A DNA stretch of 39,687 bases from Paraplanobispora takensis (GCF_016863195.1 NZ_BOOK01000072.1:1-39687), one strand, 5' to 3'. Positions 16,742-25,232 are shown, counted from the stretch's first letter. Notes: generated by a model from the letters alone, not told the origin. Made by a program: numbers and translations.

Positions 16742-17314
16742 ATGACGTTCACGGGGGAGGACCGCGTGCCGCCGCTCCGCAACGAGGTGGCGGCGGTCGC
16801 CGGGGGATGGGCCGTGCTGGTGGCCGCGGGGGCGGCGTGGTCCTGGTTCGCCCGGGACCAGGAGTCGCGCACGCCGTACTGGGGCGCGGTGGCGGTCGCC
16901 GTCACGGCGGCGGTCGCGATCGTGGTCGTGCTGATGACCGCCGGAAGCGTCTTGGCGCGACGTCGTGGTGCGCAGGGGCGGGTCAAGGGCAGCCTGCCGG
17001 GCCTGATCCTCGCGGTGGCCGCCTGGCCGCTGGGCGGAACGGCCACCCTGATCCACGCCATCGCCCGCAACGACGAGCGCAGCGGGACCGGTACGGGCTG
17101 CTCCTTCGCCGCCCTGAACGCGCCCTCGCCGGAACTGGAGTCGATCTCGACCGCGCTCGCCGTCTCGGCCACGGTCATCCTGCCGGTGCTGATCTTCGCC
17201 GGCCGCCGTTCCCGGGTGACCGCGTGGTTGTCGCCGGCTCTCGTCCTCGGCCTGTACCTGCTGGCGATGCACATGGGGGAGCCGCACGGGACGGCGACCG
17301 TGTGCCGCGGATGA
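16742..17314 (+). CDS. Small integral membrane protein, unknown function
   Basis: The 190-residue product has about four hydrophobic helices (AVAGGWAVLVAAGAAWSWF, GAVAVAVTAAVAIVVVLM, SLPGLILAVAAWPLGG and two near the C-terminus), with a loop between the third and fourth holding GTGCSFAALNAPSPELESIS and a terminal Cys in TATVCRG. The two cysteines could face outward. No family recognised. A TAGCGT box at 16729-16734 lies 7 nt before the ATG, consistent with a leaderless transcript. Confidence 0.75.
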   Translation: MTFTGEDRVPPLRNEVAAVAGGWAVLVAAGAAWSWFARDQESRTPYWGAVAVAVTAAVAIVVVLMTAGSVLARRRGAQGRVKGSLPGLILAVAAWPLGGTATLIHAIARNDERSGTGTGCSFAALNAPSPELESISTALAVSATVILPVLIFAGRRSRVTAWLSPALVLGLYLLAMHMGEPHGTATVCRG

Positions 17315-17392
17315 CACGCGGCCGGGATCACGGTCGCCGGCGCCGGCGGATCGGCCCCGCGTCGAACGCCCTTTCGATTACACTCGGCGGCT

Positions 17393-18601
17393 ATGGCGCA
17401 CCTGCTGTCCCTCAGCCTGGAGTCCGCGCGGCGTCTGGCCGTGAGCAGTCAGCATCTGGCCGGTCCCCGGCCCGGCGGTGACCCCGAGGGGTTGCGGCAG
17501 GTGCTGCGGACGCTGCGGTGCCTGCAGCTCGACCCGGTCAACGTGGTGGCGCGCAGCCACCTGCTGGTGCTCTGGAGCAGGGTCGGCGGCTACGATCCGG
17601 CCGGCCTCGACGCGCTGCTGTGGCGGGAGCGGTGGCTGTTCGAGTACTGGGCCCACGCCGCCTCGATCGTGCTGGCCGAGGACTATCCGATCCACCAGGT
17701 CATGATGCGCGGCTACGCGCGGCCCGGCGGGCAGATCCACGCCTGGATGGAGGCCAACGACGCGCTGCGGCGGCACGTGCTCGACCGGCTGCGCCGGGAG
17801 GGGCCGCTGCCGGTCGGCGGGTTCGAGGACCTCGCGGCCGTGCCGTGGCAGTCGAGCGGGTGGACCAACGGGCGCAACGTCGAGCGGATGCTGGACTTCC
17901 TGTGGTTCCAGGGCCAGATCATGGTGGCGGGGCGCGAGGGGCGCAAACGCCTGTGGGACCTGACCGAGCGCCGGCTGCCGGAGTGGGCCGCCACCGAGCC
18001 GCTGACGCAGGAGGAGGCGGTCACCCGGGCGGCCGAGCACGCTCTGCGGGCGCTCGGCGTGGCCCGCGCCGCCGACATCGAGCGGCACTTCGTCCGCGAC
18101 CGCTATCCCGGCCTGGCCGGGGCGCTGGCCGGCCTGGAGGAGGCGGGCCGGGTCCTGCCCGCCGAGGTCGAGGGCGGCACCGAGCGGTGGTACGTCCACC
18201 GCGACGCCCTGGACCTGCTGGAGCGCCCCTGGCAGCCGCGCACCACGTTGCTGTCGCCGTTCGACAACCTCATCTGCGACCGGGAGCGGACCGAGCGCCT
18301 GTGGGGCTTCGTGTTCCGCACGGAGATGTACGTGCCCAAGCACAAGCGGCAGTACGGCCACTACATCATGCCGATCCTGCACGGTGAGCGGCTGGTCGGC
18401 AGGCTCGTGCCGCGCCTGGACCGCCGCCGGAGACTGCTGGAGATCGAAGGGGTCTTCCCCGAGCCGGGCACGCCCGCCGACGAGGTGACCACCGGGGCGG
18501 TCGGCCTGGCGGTGGCCGGACTGGCCGAGTTCGCCGGCGCCGGGGAGATCGCCTACGGGGACAGGGTCGTCGATCCGTGGCGGCCGGCCGCGGTGGGCTG
18601 A
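17393..18601 (+). CDS. YcaQ/AlkZ-family (HTH_42) DNA glycosylase
   Basis: The 402-residue protein matches the winged-helix HTH_42 family: CLQLDPVNVVARSHLLVLWSR at the N-terminus, then LWRERWLFEYWAHAASIV, and TLLSPFDNLICDRERTERLWGF with HKRQYGHYIMPILHG near the C-terminus. Characterised members unhook alkylated bases and DNA interstrand crosslinks. The catalytic Q-x-D form (QLD, residues 45-47) is the YcaQ/AZL2 variant rather than the Q-x-Q of the azinomycin-resistance enzyme AlkZ. A TACACT box (17379-17384) is 8 nt before the ATG. A strong terminator follows the gene. Confidence 0.88.
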   Translation: MAHLLSLSLESARRLAVSSQHLAGPRPGGDPEGLRQVLRTLRCLQLDPVNVVARSHLLVLWSRVGGYDPAGLDALLWRERWLFEYWAHAASIVLAEDYPIHQVMMRGYARPGGQIHAWMEANDALRRHVLDRLRREGPLPVGGFEDLAAVPWQSSGWTNGRNVERMLDFLWFQGQIMVAGREGRKRLWDLTERRLPEWAATEPLTQEEAVTRAAEHALRALGVARAADIERHFVRDRYPGLAGALAGLEEAGRVLPAEVEGGTERWYVHRDALDLLERPWQPRTTLLSPFDNLICDRERTERLWGFVFRTEMYVPKHKRQYGHYIMPILHGERLVGRLVPRLDRRRRLLEIEGVFPEPGTPADEVTTGAVGLAVAGLAEFAGAGEIAYGDRVVDPWRPAAVG

Positions 18602-18635
18602 GCGGCCTGAGTGGCTTGAGCGGCCTGGAGGAGGC

Positions 18636-18671
18636 GGGACCGCCGGAACTGGCCTTCCGGCGGCCCCTTTT
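18636..18671 (+). terminator. Rho-independent terminator after the YcaQ-like gene
   Basis: Arms 18636-18648 and 18655-18667 form a 13-bp GC-rich stem with one mismatch and a six-base loop, followed by TTTT. It lies 34 bp after the stop. Confidence 0.8.
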
Positions 18672-18733
18672 CTCCCCAGATGCGATTCAAGAGAGGGCAG
18701 AAGTCTAATGTGAAAGAAGTGACGGGGCGACAG

Positions 18734-18757
18734 AACCCGGACTTTCCTCTCCGGATT
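18734..18757 (-). terminator. Weak terminator-like hairpin after trpD
   Basis: On the minus strand AATCCGGA and TCCGGGTT pair over 8 bp (one G-U) around an eight-base loop, starting at the trpD stop codon. The following T content is low, so this is tentative. Confidence 0.4.
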
Positions 18758-19815
18758 CAGCGCCGTTCTGCGGCCAGGGACGACGCGAGCTTCAGCCAGT
18801 TCTCCAGGGTGGCGGTGGCGGCGCCGTTGTCGACGGCATGCCGTACATCCTCGAGAGCGGTCGCGAAGGCGTCACGGAGGTCCCCGCCGAGACCGCGGTG
18901 GGCGGCGAGCGCTCCGGCCGCGTTGGCGAGGACGGCGTCGCGGGCGGCGCCCGGCTCGCCGGACAGGACCCGGTGCACGACCGCGGCGTTGTAGGCGACG
19001 TCGCCGCCCCGGAGCGCGTCCGGCGCGCTGCGCGCGAGCCCGAAGTCGGCGGTGTCCAGCCTCTCGCGCCGGACGTCGTCGCCGTCGGTGAGCCAGACGT
19101 CGGTGGGCGCGGCGGTGGTGATCTCGTCGAGGCCGTCCTGCCCGCACACGACCAGGGCGACGGTGCCCCGTTCGGCGAGCACGCCCGCCAGGACCGGGGC
19201 GAGGCGAGGGTTGGAACAGCCGACGAGGGCGGCGCGGGGGGCGGCGGGGTTGGTCAGCGGCGCCAGATAGTTGATCGCGGTGGGGACGCCGAGCGCCTTG
19301 CGCACCGGACCGGCATGACGCAGCCCGTGATGGAAGCGCGGGGCGAAGGTGAAGCCGATGCCGGCCTCGCGCAGGCACCGCGCGACGTCGTCGGGCGTGA
19401 GGTCGAGCGACAGGCCCAGGGCCTCCAGGACGTCGGCGGAACCGGCCTTGCTGGAGGCCGACCGGCCGCCGTGCTTGACGACCGGGGCTCCGGCGGCCGC
19501 GACGACGATCGCCGCCATGGTGCTCACGTTCACGGTGTGGGCGCCGTCGCCGCCGGTGCCGACGACGTCGACGACGTCCGCGCCGCCGACCGGCAGGGGC
19601 ACGGCCCGCTCCATGAGGGCGTCGAGCATCCCGCGCAGCTCCGCGGTGCTCTCACCCTTGGCGCGCAGGGCGACCAGGAACCCGGCCAGCTGGGCGGGCT
19701 CGGCCGCGTCGTCCATGACCTGCCGCATGGCCCATCGGGTGTCGTCCGCTGCGAGGTCCTGCCCCCGCAGGAGCGTTGCGAGCAGGTGCGGCCAGGAGCG
19801 GGAGGGATCGGTCAC
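18757..19815 (-). CDS. trpD: Anthranilate phosphoribosyltransferase
   Basis: The 352-residue enzyme joins anthranilate to PRPP, the second step of tryptophan synthesis. It shows the PRPP/anthranilate motifs VVGTGGDGAHTVNVST (GTGGDG at about 86-91) and KHGGRSASSKAGSADVLE (about 114-131), plus HHGLRHAGPVRKALG. Length and motifs are normal. Start is GTG 19815 with GAGAGGA upstream; a TAGGCT box lies at 19867-19862. No other trp gene is in the window, so it is an isolated trpD, as is common in actinobacteria. Confidence 0.96.
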   Translation of the reverse strand: MTDPSRSWPHLLATLLRGQDLAADDTRWAMRQVMDDAAEPAQLAGFLVALRAKGESTAELRGMLDALMERAVPLPVGGADVVDVVGTGGDGAHTVNVSTMAAIVVAAAGAPVVKHGGRSASSKAGSADVLEALGLSLDLTPDDVARCLREAGIGFTFAPRFHHGLRHAGPVRKALGVPTAINYLAPLTNPAAPRAALVGCSNPRLAPVLAGVLAERGTVALVVCGQDGLDEITTAAPTDVWLTDGDDVRRERLDTADFGLARSAPDALRGGDVAYNAAVVHRVLSGEPGAARDAVLANAAGALAAHRGLGGDLRDAFATALEDVRHAVDNGAATATLENWLKLASSLAAERR

Positions 19816-19924
19816 CGGGGTCCTCTCGGTACGGCAGTGGCGGGCCGGACGGGAGCCTCCGAGCCTAGCGTCCGGTCCACGGGATCCCCGCGGCCTTGTC
19901 GGCGCCGCCTTCTAGCATGCGCAC

Positions 19925-20812
19925 ATGACCACGCACGGATTCTCGCTCGCCGCTGAAGGGCCGTACGACCTCGGCGCCCAGCTGCGCTTCGTGGAGGACT
20001 GGCCGGCCACCAGCGCGCTGCCCTCCGACGGGCGGGCGCTGCGCTTCGCCTACTGCGCCGAGTCCGACTGGCTGCCGATCGGGGTGAGCGTGACCGCCGC
20101 GCCGGGCGGGGCCGCCGTCGCCACGACGCGGGCCGCCGGACCGGGGATCCGGGGAGAGGTGGCGCGCATCCTCTCCCTCGACGTGGACGGCACCGGCTTC
20201 GCCGGGCTCGGCGCGGCCGACCCGGTCCTCGGCGAGCTGCAGCGGCGCAGCCCCGGCCTGCGGCCGGTGGGCTTCTGGAGTCCGTGGGAGGCGGCGTGCT
20301 GGGCGGTGATCGTGCAGCGCTCGTCCATGCTGATCGCCTCCCGGATCAAGCAGCGCATCGCGGAGCGGTACGGCGCGAAGGTCGACGTCGACGGGGCGGC
20401 CTGCACGGCCTTCCCGCCGCCCGTGGCGTTGCTGGACGCCGGCGGTCTCGGCCTGCCCGCGCAGAAGGAGGAATGGCTGCGCGGCCTGGCCCGCGCGGCG
20501 CTCGACGGCGTGCTCACCGCCGAGCACCTGCGCGCCCTCGATCCGGACGAGGCCCTGGCCGAGCTGCGCGCCCTGCCCGGTGTCGGACCGTTCTCCGCGG
20601 GCCTGATCCTGATCCGCGGCGCGGGCGCGCCGGACGCGTTCCCCGGCGACGAGCCGCGCCTGTTCGCGATCCTGCGCGAGGCGTACGGCCTGCCGGAGGA
20701 CGCGCCGCCGTCCGCGTACCGGAAACTGGCCGAGGCGTGGCGGCCCTACCGCTCCTGGGCCTCCTTCCTGTTCAGGTCCTCGGCGCGACCGGCCGTCCCG
20801 TCCGGGACGTGA
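19925..20812 (+). CDS. AlkA-like DNA-3-methyladenine glycosylase (HhH-GPD)
   Basis: The 295-residue protein has an AlkA-like N-terminal region, the helix FWSPWEAACWAVIVQRSSM..ASRIKQR, the helix-hairpin-helix ALPGVGPFSAG (about 216-226), and DAFPGDEPRL, where D242 occupies the catalytic aspartate position of AlkA. It would excise alkylated bases. A TAGCAT box (19913-19918) lies 6 nt before the ATG, suggesting a leaderless mRNA. It is divergent from trpD. Confidence 0.85.
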   Translation: MTTHGFSLAAEGPYDLGAQLRFVEDWPATSALPSDGRALRFAYCAESDWLPIGVSVTAAPGGAAVATTRAAGPGIRGEVARILSLDVDGTGFAGLGAADPVLGELQRRSPGLRPVGFWSPWEAACWAVIVQRSSMLIASRIKQRIAERYGAKVDVDGAACTAFPPPVALLDAGGLGLPAQKEEWLRGLARAALDGVLTAEHLRALDPDEALAELRALPGVGPFSAGLILIRGAGAPDAFPGDEPRLFAILREAYGLPEDAPPSAYRKLAEAWRPYRSWASFLFRSSARPAVPSGT

Positions 20813-20846
20813 CCGGCCGGCCGCGCCGTACCGGGACCCGGGGACC

Positions 20847-21758
20847 CTAGAACCGCAGCTTCCGCAGATAGCGGTATCCCACCTCCGCCGTCCGCCGGGG
20901 AGTCACGTCGGGGGTGTCGTTCTCGACGATGTACTCCCTCACCCGGTGCGCGTCGAAGACCCGCCGGAAGTCGATGGTGCCGGTGCCCAGGTCGGCCATG
21001 TCACCGTCGAGGTGGCGGTCCTTGACGTGATACTGCAGCACCCGCTGCGGAGCCCTGCGGATGACGTCGATCGCGAAGCGGACCGGATCGGCCGCGCCGC
21101 GCCCGACCCCGCCGGTGACCGCCCAGTAGATGTCGATCTCCAGATGGACCAGGCGCGGGTCGAGCTCGGAGGTGAGCACGTCCCACGGCGTCCTGCCGCC
21201 CCCGAGGTCGGTGGTGAACTCGTGGGCGTGGTTGTGATAGCCGTAGCGCAGCCCCGCCTTGCGGGCGGCCGCCGCCTCGACGTTCATCCGCTCGGCCCAG
21301 GCCTTCCACTGGTCCAGGCTGTCGGAGGCCAGGTACGGCACGACCATGTAGGTCTGGCCGAGGGTGAGCGCGTTGGAGATCTTGGTCTCCAGTGCGGCGT
21401 CGTCGGGGCTGATGCCGTCGTGGCTGGAGCTGGCGCGGATGCCCAGCCCGTCGAGGAACGCGCGCAGCTGCTGCGCCGTACGGCCGAAGTAGCCGAGCGC
21501 GAGCTCGACCTTCGGATAGCCGATCCCGGCCAGGTAGGCGAGGGTGGCGTCGTAGTTCTGCGCGAGGTCGTCGCGCACGGTCCACAGCTGGATGCTGATC
21601 TGGCCCGGCGGGACGCGGTCCCTGCCGTGGTGGGGCGGTGTGGCCGCGGCGGCGGGCGAGGCGGCGGCGAGGGCGCCGGCGGCCCCCAGGCCGAGGCCCG
21701 CGGCGAGCACGGACCTCCTGCTGGGGCGGTGACTGTCGGGACCGTAGCCGTAGCACAT
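20847..21758 (-). CDS. Tat-exported sugar phosphate isomerase/epimerase-like TIM-barrel protein
   Basis: The 303-residue product begins with a twin-arginine signal (RPSRRSVLAAGLGLGAAGAL ending near AAAA), then a xylose-isomerase-like AP_endonuc_2 TIM barrel: ISIQLWTVRDDL, YPKVELALGY, RYGYHNHAHEF, HLEIDIYWAV, and YHVKDRH. The His, Glu and Asp residues match divalent-metal ligands of this fold. Tat export implies folding with metal in the cytoplasm. ATG 21758 is chosen because AGGAG is 6 nt upstream; an ATG at 21764 abuts the ribosome site. The ribosome site overlaps the stop of the upstream dehydrogenase gene, so the two are coupled. Confidence 0.87.
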   Translation of the reverse strand: MCYGYGPDSHRPSRRSVLAAGLGLGAAGALAAASPAAAATPPHHGRDRVPPGQISIQLWTVRDDLAQNYDATLAYLAGIGYPKVELALGYFGRTAQQLRAFLDGLGIRASSSHDGISPDDAALETKISNALTLGQTYMVVPYLASDSLDQWKAWAERMNVEAAAARKAGLRYGYHNHAHEFTTDLGGGRTPWDVLTSELDPRLVHLEIDIYWAVTGGVGRGAADPVRFAIDVIRRAPQRVLQYHVKDRHLDGDMADLGTGTIDFRRVFDAHRVREYIVENDTPDVTPRRTAEVGYRYLRKLRF

Positions 21759-21767
21759 GGGCATCTC

Positions 21768-23867
21768 CTAGTTCGTGGGCCGGAGGACGACTTCGTCGCT
21801 GCCGGTCAGCGGGGGCAGGTCGGCGCCGCCGGGGTCGGTGTAGCTCGCCACGAAGACACCGGTGAGGTCGTCGCCGGGGTCGTGCCCGCCGGGCTCGGTG
21901 GTCTGGATGGAGCCCGTGCAGCCGCGGGCCGTGGTCTGCGGGTGACCGTGGTCGTCATGGCCGAGGACGTAGTCCACGGTCACCTCGGCGCAGTCCACCG
22001 GCTGGTCGTCGGTGATCCGCACCTCGAACTCCACGACGTCGCCGAAGGAGAACGGCCGGCCCTCGGCGGGCCGGACCAGTTCCACGACCGGCGCGGCGTT
22101 GCCGACCACGATCCGCACCGAGGTCGCCGCGGACATGCCGGCGGGGTCGGTGACCCGGAGCGTGGCGTTGTAGAGGCCGTTGCGCCGGTAGGTGTGGCTC
22201 GCCTCGGGGCTGCGGGAGTCGACCCGGCCGTCGGCGTCGAAGTCCCACGCGTAGCGGAGCCTGTCGCCGTCGGGGTCGGTCGTGCCCGCGCTGGTGAAGG
22301 CGACGGTGAGCGGGGCGTGCCCGGAGGTCACCGACGCCGCGGCGGCCGGGATGGGCGTGTGGTTGCCGGTGTAGCCGATGTAGTCGATGCGCGCGAGCTG
22401 GGCGTCGGGGTTCTCCTGGAAGAAGCCGTCGCCGTACTCCAGCACGTAGAGCGCGCCCTCCGGCCCGAACTCGATGTCCATCGGGTTGTCGAAGACGATC
22501 GAGGGCAGCACGTCCTCGATCCGCCGCCCGTTGCCGTGGAAGGCCTTGATGTAGTCGCGGGTCCACTCGTAGAAGAGCGGGACGTCGTCGTAGTACCTCG
22601 GCCAGGCCACGGGAGCGCGGCCGTGCGTGTTGCGCGGGTCGAACCGGTAGGCCGGACCGGCCATCGGGCCGATGCCGCCGGTGCCCAGCTGCGGGAACTC
22701 CGGCGAGAGCCCGTAGGAGTACCACACCTCGGGCTGGACCACCGGGGGCAGCTCGCGCCGGCCGGTGTTGCGCGGCGACTCGTTGACGGGCGCGGCGCAG
22801 TCGAACGGCGAGCCCGAGGCGCCGGTCGCGAAGTCGTAGTCCACGTACGGCAGCCGCGCCGTCGCGCAGTACGGCCAGCCGTAGTCGCCCGCTCTGCGGA
22901 TGGCCGTCCACTTGCCGGTCCCCGCCGGGCCGCGCAGGGGGTCGGCCTCCTGCGCGTCGGGGGAGTAGTCGGCGACGTACAGCTCGCCGGTGGACCGGTT
23001 GATCTCGATGCGGAACGGGTTGCGCAGGCCCATCGCGTAGATCTCCGGCCGGGTGCCCCGGGTGCCCTGCGGGAAGAGGTTGCCGCGGGGGATCGAGTAG
23101 GAGCCGTTCTCGCGGACCTTGATGCGCAGGATCTTGCCGCGCAGGTCGTCGGTGTTGCCCGCGCTGCGCTGGGCGTCGAAGGCCGGGTTGCGGTCGGCGC
23201 GCTCGTCGATGGGGGTGTAGCCGCCGGAGAAGAACGGGTTGGTGTCGTCGCCGGTCGACAGGTAGAGGTTGCCGTCGGCGTCGAAGACGATGTCCCCGCC
23301 GACGTGGCAGCAGATGCCGCGGTCCACCGGCACGTCGATGACGCGCTGCTCGGTGCGCAGGTCGACGGTGCTCCCGGTGAAGCGGAACCGGGAGAGCCTG
23401 ATCAGTCCCTTGAAGGGCGCGAAGTCCGCCGCCGTGCCGGTGAACGGTGCGTCGCCCTCGTTGACGTCGGGCGTCGCCGGGTCGTCGACGGGTGTGTCGA
23501 GCGGCGGGGAGTAGTACAGGTAGACCCAGTCGTCCTTCTTGGACCCCTTGCCGAAGCCGGGACTGAGGGCGACGCTCTGCAGTCCCTCCTCGTCGTGCTG
23601 GTAGACGTCGAGCCGGGCGGCCAGCGTGTTGAGACCCGTCTTCGGATCGTGCAGCCAGACCTCGCCCTTGCGGGTGGTGTGCAGGACCCTCGAGTCCGGT
23701 AACACCGCCAGGTCCATCGGCTCGCCCGGGTTGTCGTTGAGGGTCACCTTCTGGAAGTCGCTGTCGGGCGGCGGGGCCGCAGTGCCGCTGCCGGTGGTGG
23801 CGTGCGCGGCGGCCGGCATGAGGATCGCCGCAGCAGTCAGGGCCGCGATCGCGGTTCTCGTTCTCAT
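21768..23867 (-). CDS. Secreted PQQ-type sugar dehydrogenase with PKD domain
   Basis: The 699-residue protein has a Sec signal peptide (MRTRTAIAALTAAAILMPAA, cut likely after AHA at 23), a GSDH beta-propeller (EEGLQSVALSPGFG, GDIVFDADGNLYLSTGDDTNP, GKILRIKVRENG, PEIYAMGLRNPFRIEINRST, IEFGPEGALYVLEYGDG), a PKD domain (APLTVAFTSAGTTDPDGDRL to SHTYRRNGLYNATLRVTDP, about 505-590) and a C-terminal beta region. Family members oxidise aldoses or sorbosone outside the cell. No PQQ biosynthesis gene is in the window. It is first in the operon with the Tat-exported TIM-barrel protein, suggesting that both act on the same extracellular sugar or polyol (inference). Confidence 0.88.
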   Translation of the reverse strand: MRTRTAIAALTAAAILMPAAAHATTGSGTAAPPPDSDFQKVTLNDNPGEPMDLAVLPDSRVLHTTRKGEVWLHDPKTGLNTLAARLDVYQHDEEGLQSVALSPGFGKGSKKDDWVYLYYSPPLDTPVDDPATPDVNEGDAPFTGTAADFAPFKGLIRLSRFRFTGSTVDLRTEQRVIDVPVDRGICCHVGGDIVFDADGNLYLSTGDDTNPFFSGGYTPIDERADRNPAFDAQRSAGNTDDLRGKILRIKVRENGSYSIPRGNLFPQGTRGTRPEIYAMGLRNPFRIEINRSTGELYVADYSPDAQEADPLRGPAGTGKWTAIRRAGDYGWPYCATARLPYVDYDFATGASGSPFDCAAPVNESPRNTGRRELPPVVQPEVWYSYGLSPEFPQLGTGGIGPMAGPAYRFDPRNTHGRAPVAWPRYYDDVPLFYEWTRDYIKAFHGNGRRIEDVLPSIVFDNPMDIEFGPEGALYVLEYGDGFFQENPDAQLARIDYIGYTGNHTPIPAAAASVTSGHAPLTVAFTSAGTTDPDGDRLRYAWDFDADGRVDSRSPEASHTYRRNGLYNATLRVTDPAGMSAATSVRIVVGNAAPVVELVRPAEGRPFSFGDVVEFEVRITDDQPVDCAEVTVDYVLGHDDHGHPQTTARGCTGSIQTTEPGGHDPGDDLTGVFVASYTDPGGADLPPLTGSDEVVLRPTN

Positions 23868-24110
23868 GCCTCTCCCTTCGGTCTGCTCGGGGGGTAAGAG
23901 GGGGCAAATTAACGTGAATGTAACCCGTGTTATGTCAGAAGAGGAGGCCCTAATAACGACAGATAGGGACGCTTTCGTCTTTAGGCGGAGAAAGTCAAGG
24001 TCAGAACGGGTAATCCAGATGAGTCAGAACGAGCCGTCGGCATCAACGGCATCGGACGCCGGGGTGAGCGGTGCCCGAGGGCCTGGATGGGCCTTGCAGC
24101 AGAGGTTTCC
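23868..24110. other. AT-richer intergenic region between the sugar operon and TetR
   Basis: This stretch is clearly less GC-rich than its surroundings. It contains TAACCCGTGTTA (TAAC/GTTA arms, 23921-23932) in the upstream region of the minus-strand sugar operon, a possible operator. A 61-codon frame (23932-24117) uses codons unlike the neighbours and is not called as a gene. No RNA family was recognised. Confidence 0.5.
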
Positions 24111-24111
24111 G

Positions 24112-24153
24112 GAGTGAGTGCTCACTCACTCTTGATTGAGTGAGTGCTCACTC
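24112..24153. promoter_or_regulatory. Two identical 16-bp operators before the TetR-VOC operon
   Basis: The palindrome GAGTGAGTGCTCACTC occurs at 24112-24127 and 24138-24153, separated by 10 bp, giving a centre-to-centre spacing of 26 bp. Each has perfect 7-bp arms around TG. Position and symmetry fit autoregulation by the TetR encoded immediately downstream. Confidence 0.85.
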
Positions 24154-24161
24154 CGCAGAAT
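24133..24161 (+). promoter_or_regulatory. Promoter of the TetR-VOC operon
   Basis: TTGATT (24133-24138) and CAGAAT (24156-24161) are separated by 17 bp. The second operator fills the spacer, so a bound repressor would block polymerase. The predicted start of transcription falls at or next to ATG 24169. Confidence 0.6.
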
Positions 24162-24168
24162 GGGAGGC

Positions 24169-24861
24169 ATGGCAGACACCACACCCCGGCGGCGAGCGCC
24201 GGCGATGAGCACCGAAGAGCGCAGGACGATGATCGTGGCCGCCGCGCTGCCGTTGGTCGCCGAGTACGGCGCCGCGGTCACCACCAGCCGGATCGCGCGG
24301 GCGGCCGGCATCGGCGAGGGCACCGTCTTCCGCGTCTTCGCCGACAAGGACGACCTGCTGAGAGCGTGCATGATCGAGGCGATGAACCCCGAGCACGTGC
24401 TGCGGGAGCTGGGCTCGATCTCCCTGGACGATCCGCTCACCGACCGGCTGGTCCAGGTGGCCGAGGCGCTGCAGGCCCACCTGGAGCGCATGGGCACGGT
24501 GATCGGCGCCCTGCACGTCTCCGGTCACCGCGTACGGCCCTCCGGAGACCAGTCCTCCGCCGACCGCTCCTCCGATGACCAGTCCTCCGCCGACCGCTCC
24601 TCCGGCGGCCGGCCTTCCGGTGACCGGTTCGACCCGGGCGGCCGGGAGGCCTCGATGAAGGCGACGCGCGAGGCCGTCACCGAGCTGATCGAACCCGACC
24701 GCGCGGCGCTGCGCCTGGAACCGGCGAAGGTCGCCGCGGTCTTCCTGCGGATGCTGTTCTCCCGCTCCCACCCCGCCTCCGGCGAGACCGCGATATCCCC
24801 GCGCGACCTCGTCGACATCCTCCTGCACGGCGTCGCCGCCGCCCCCGGGAGCGCCGGATGA
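24169..24861 (+). CDS. TetR/AcrR-family repressor
   Basis: The 230-residue regulator has the TetR helix-turn-helix VAEYGAAVTTSRIARAAGIGEGTVFRVFADKDDLLRAC at about residues 25-65. The C-terminal ligand domain has a hydrophilic insertion (DQSSADRSS repeats) at about 127-146 between helices. ATG 24169 is preceded by GGGAGG with only one intervening base, and by a possible leaderless promoter; ATG 24205 (MSTEERR) is an alternative start. The gene overlaps the VOC gene by 4 bp, so it probably represses its own operon through the twin operators. Confidence 0.9.
   Translation: MADTTPRRRAPAMSTEERRTMIVAAALPLVAEYGAAVTTSRIARAAGIGEGTVFRVFADKDDLLRACMIEAMNPEHVLRELGSISLDDPLTDRLVQVAEALQAHLERMGTVIGALHVSGHRVRPSGDQSSADRSSDDQSSADRSSGGRPSGDRFDPGGREASMKATREAVTELIEPDRAALRLEPAKVAAVFLRMLFSRSHPASGETAISPRDLVDILLHGVAAAPGSAG
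24547..24603. repeat. 30-bp-period repeat inside the TetR gene
   Basis: A 27-bp sequence at 24547-24573 recurs exactly at 24577-24603, encoding DQSSADRSS twice. It is in frame and lies in a presumed surface loop. Confidence 0.9.
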
Positions 24862-25232
24862 CCGTCACGCTGAACCACACCATCGTGCCCGCGGCCGATC
24901 ACCGTCGGGCGGCCCGCTTCTTCGCCTCGATCATGGGCCTGCCGGAGCTGCCGCCCGCCGGCCGGCACGGGCACTTCGCCCCCGTGCGGGTCAACGGGCA
25001 GCTGACCCTGGAGTTCATGACCGTGGCCGACCCCGTCGGCGTGCACCTGGCCTTCGACGTCGACCCGGCCACCTTCGACGCGATCCTGGCCCGCCTGCGT
25101 CAGGCCGGCGTGCCGTACGGCAGCCGCCCCACCGAGCCCGGCAACGGCCGGATCGACCATCCGCTGTGCCCGCGCGGGCTGTTCTTCACCGATGCCGCCC
25201 GCAACCTGTACGAGGTGATGTCCCCGCGGTGA
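24858..25232 (+). CDS. VOC (glyoxalase/dioxygenase fold) family protein
   Basis: The 124-residue protein is a single vicinal-oxygen-chelate domain: NHTIVPAADHRRAARFFASIMGL, LTLEFMTVADPVGVHLAFDV and GLFFTDAARNLYEVMSPR. The N-terminal His, mid-protein His and C-terminal Glu could bind a metal. VOC enzymes include glyoxalases, dioxygenases and antibiotic-binding proteins; the substrate is unknown. The start overlaps the TetR stop by 4 bp, so it is likely induced by that regulator's ligand. Confidence 0.9.
   Translation: MTVTLNHTIVPAADHRRAARFFASIMGLPELPPAGRHGHFAPVRVNGQLTLEFMTVADPVGVHLAFDVDPATFDAILARLRQAGVPYGSRPTEPGNGRIDHPLCPRGLFFTDAARNLYEVMSPR

Noticed and set aside
23966-23983. GACG-CTTT-CGTC hairpin followed by TTT as a terminator
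   Set aside because: A 4-bp stem is too short and no gene ends upstream on that strand.
23932-24117. 61-codon plus-strand frame between the sugar operon and TetR
   Set aside because: Codon use (ATA, ACA, AGA, AGG, TCA) is unlike the neighbours, no ribosome site precedes it, and it runs into the TetR operators. It reads as AT-richer regulatory DNA.
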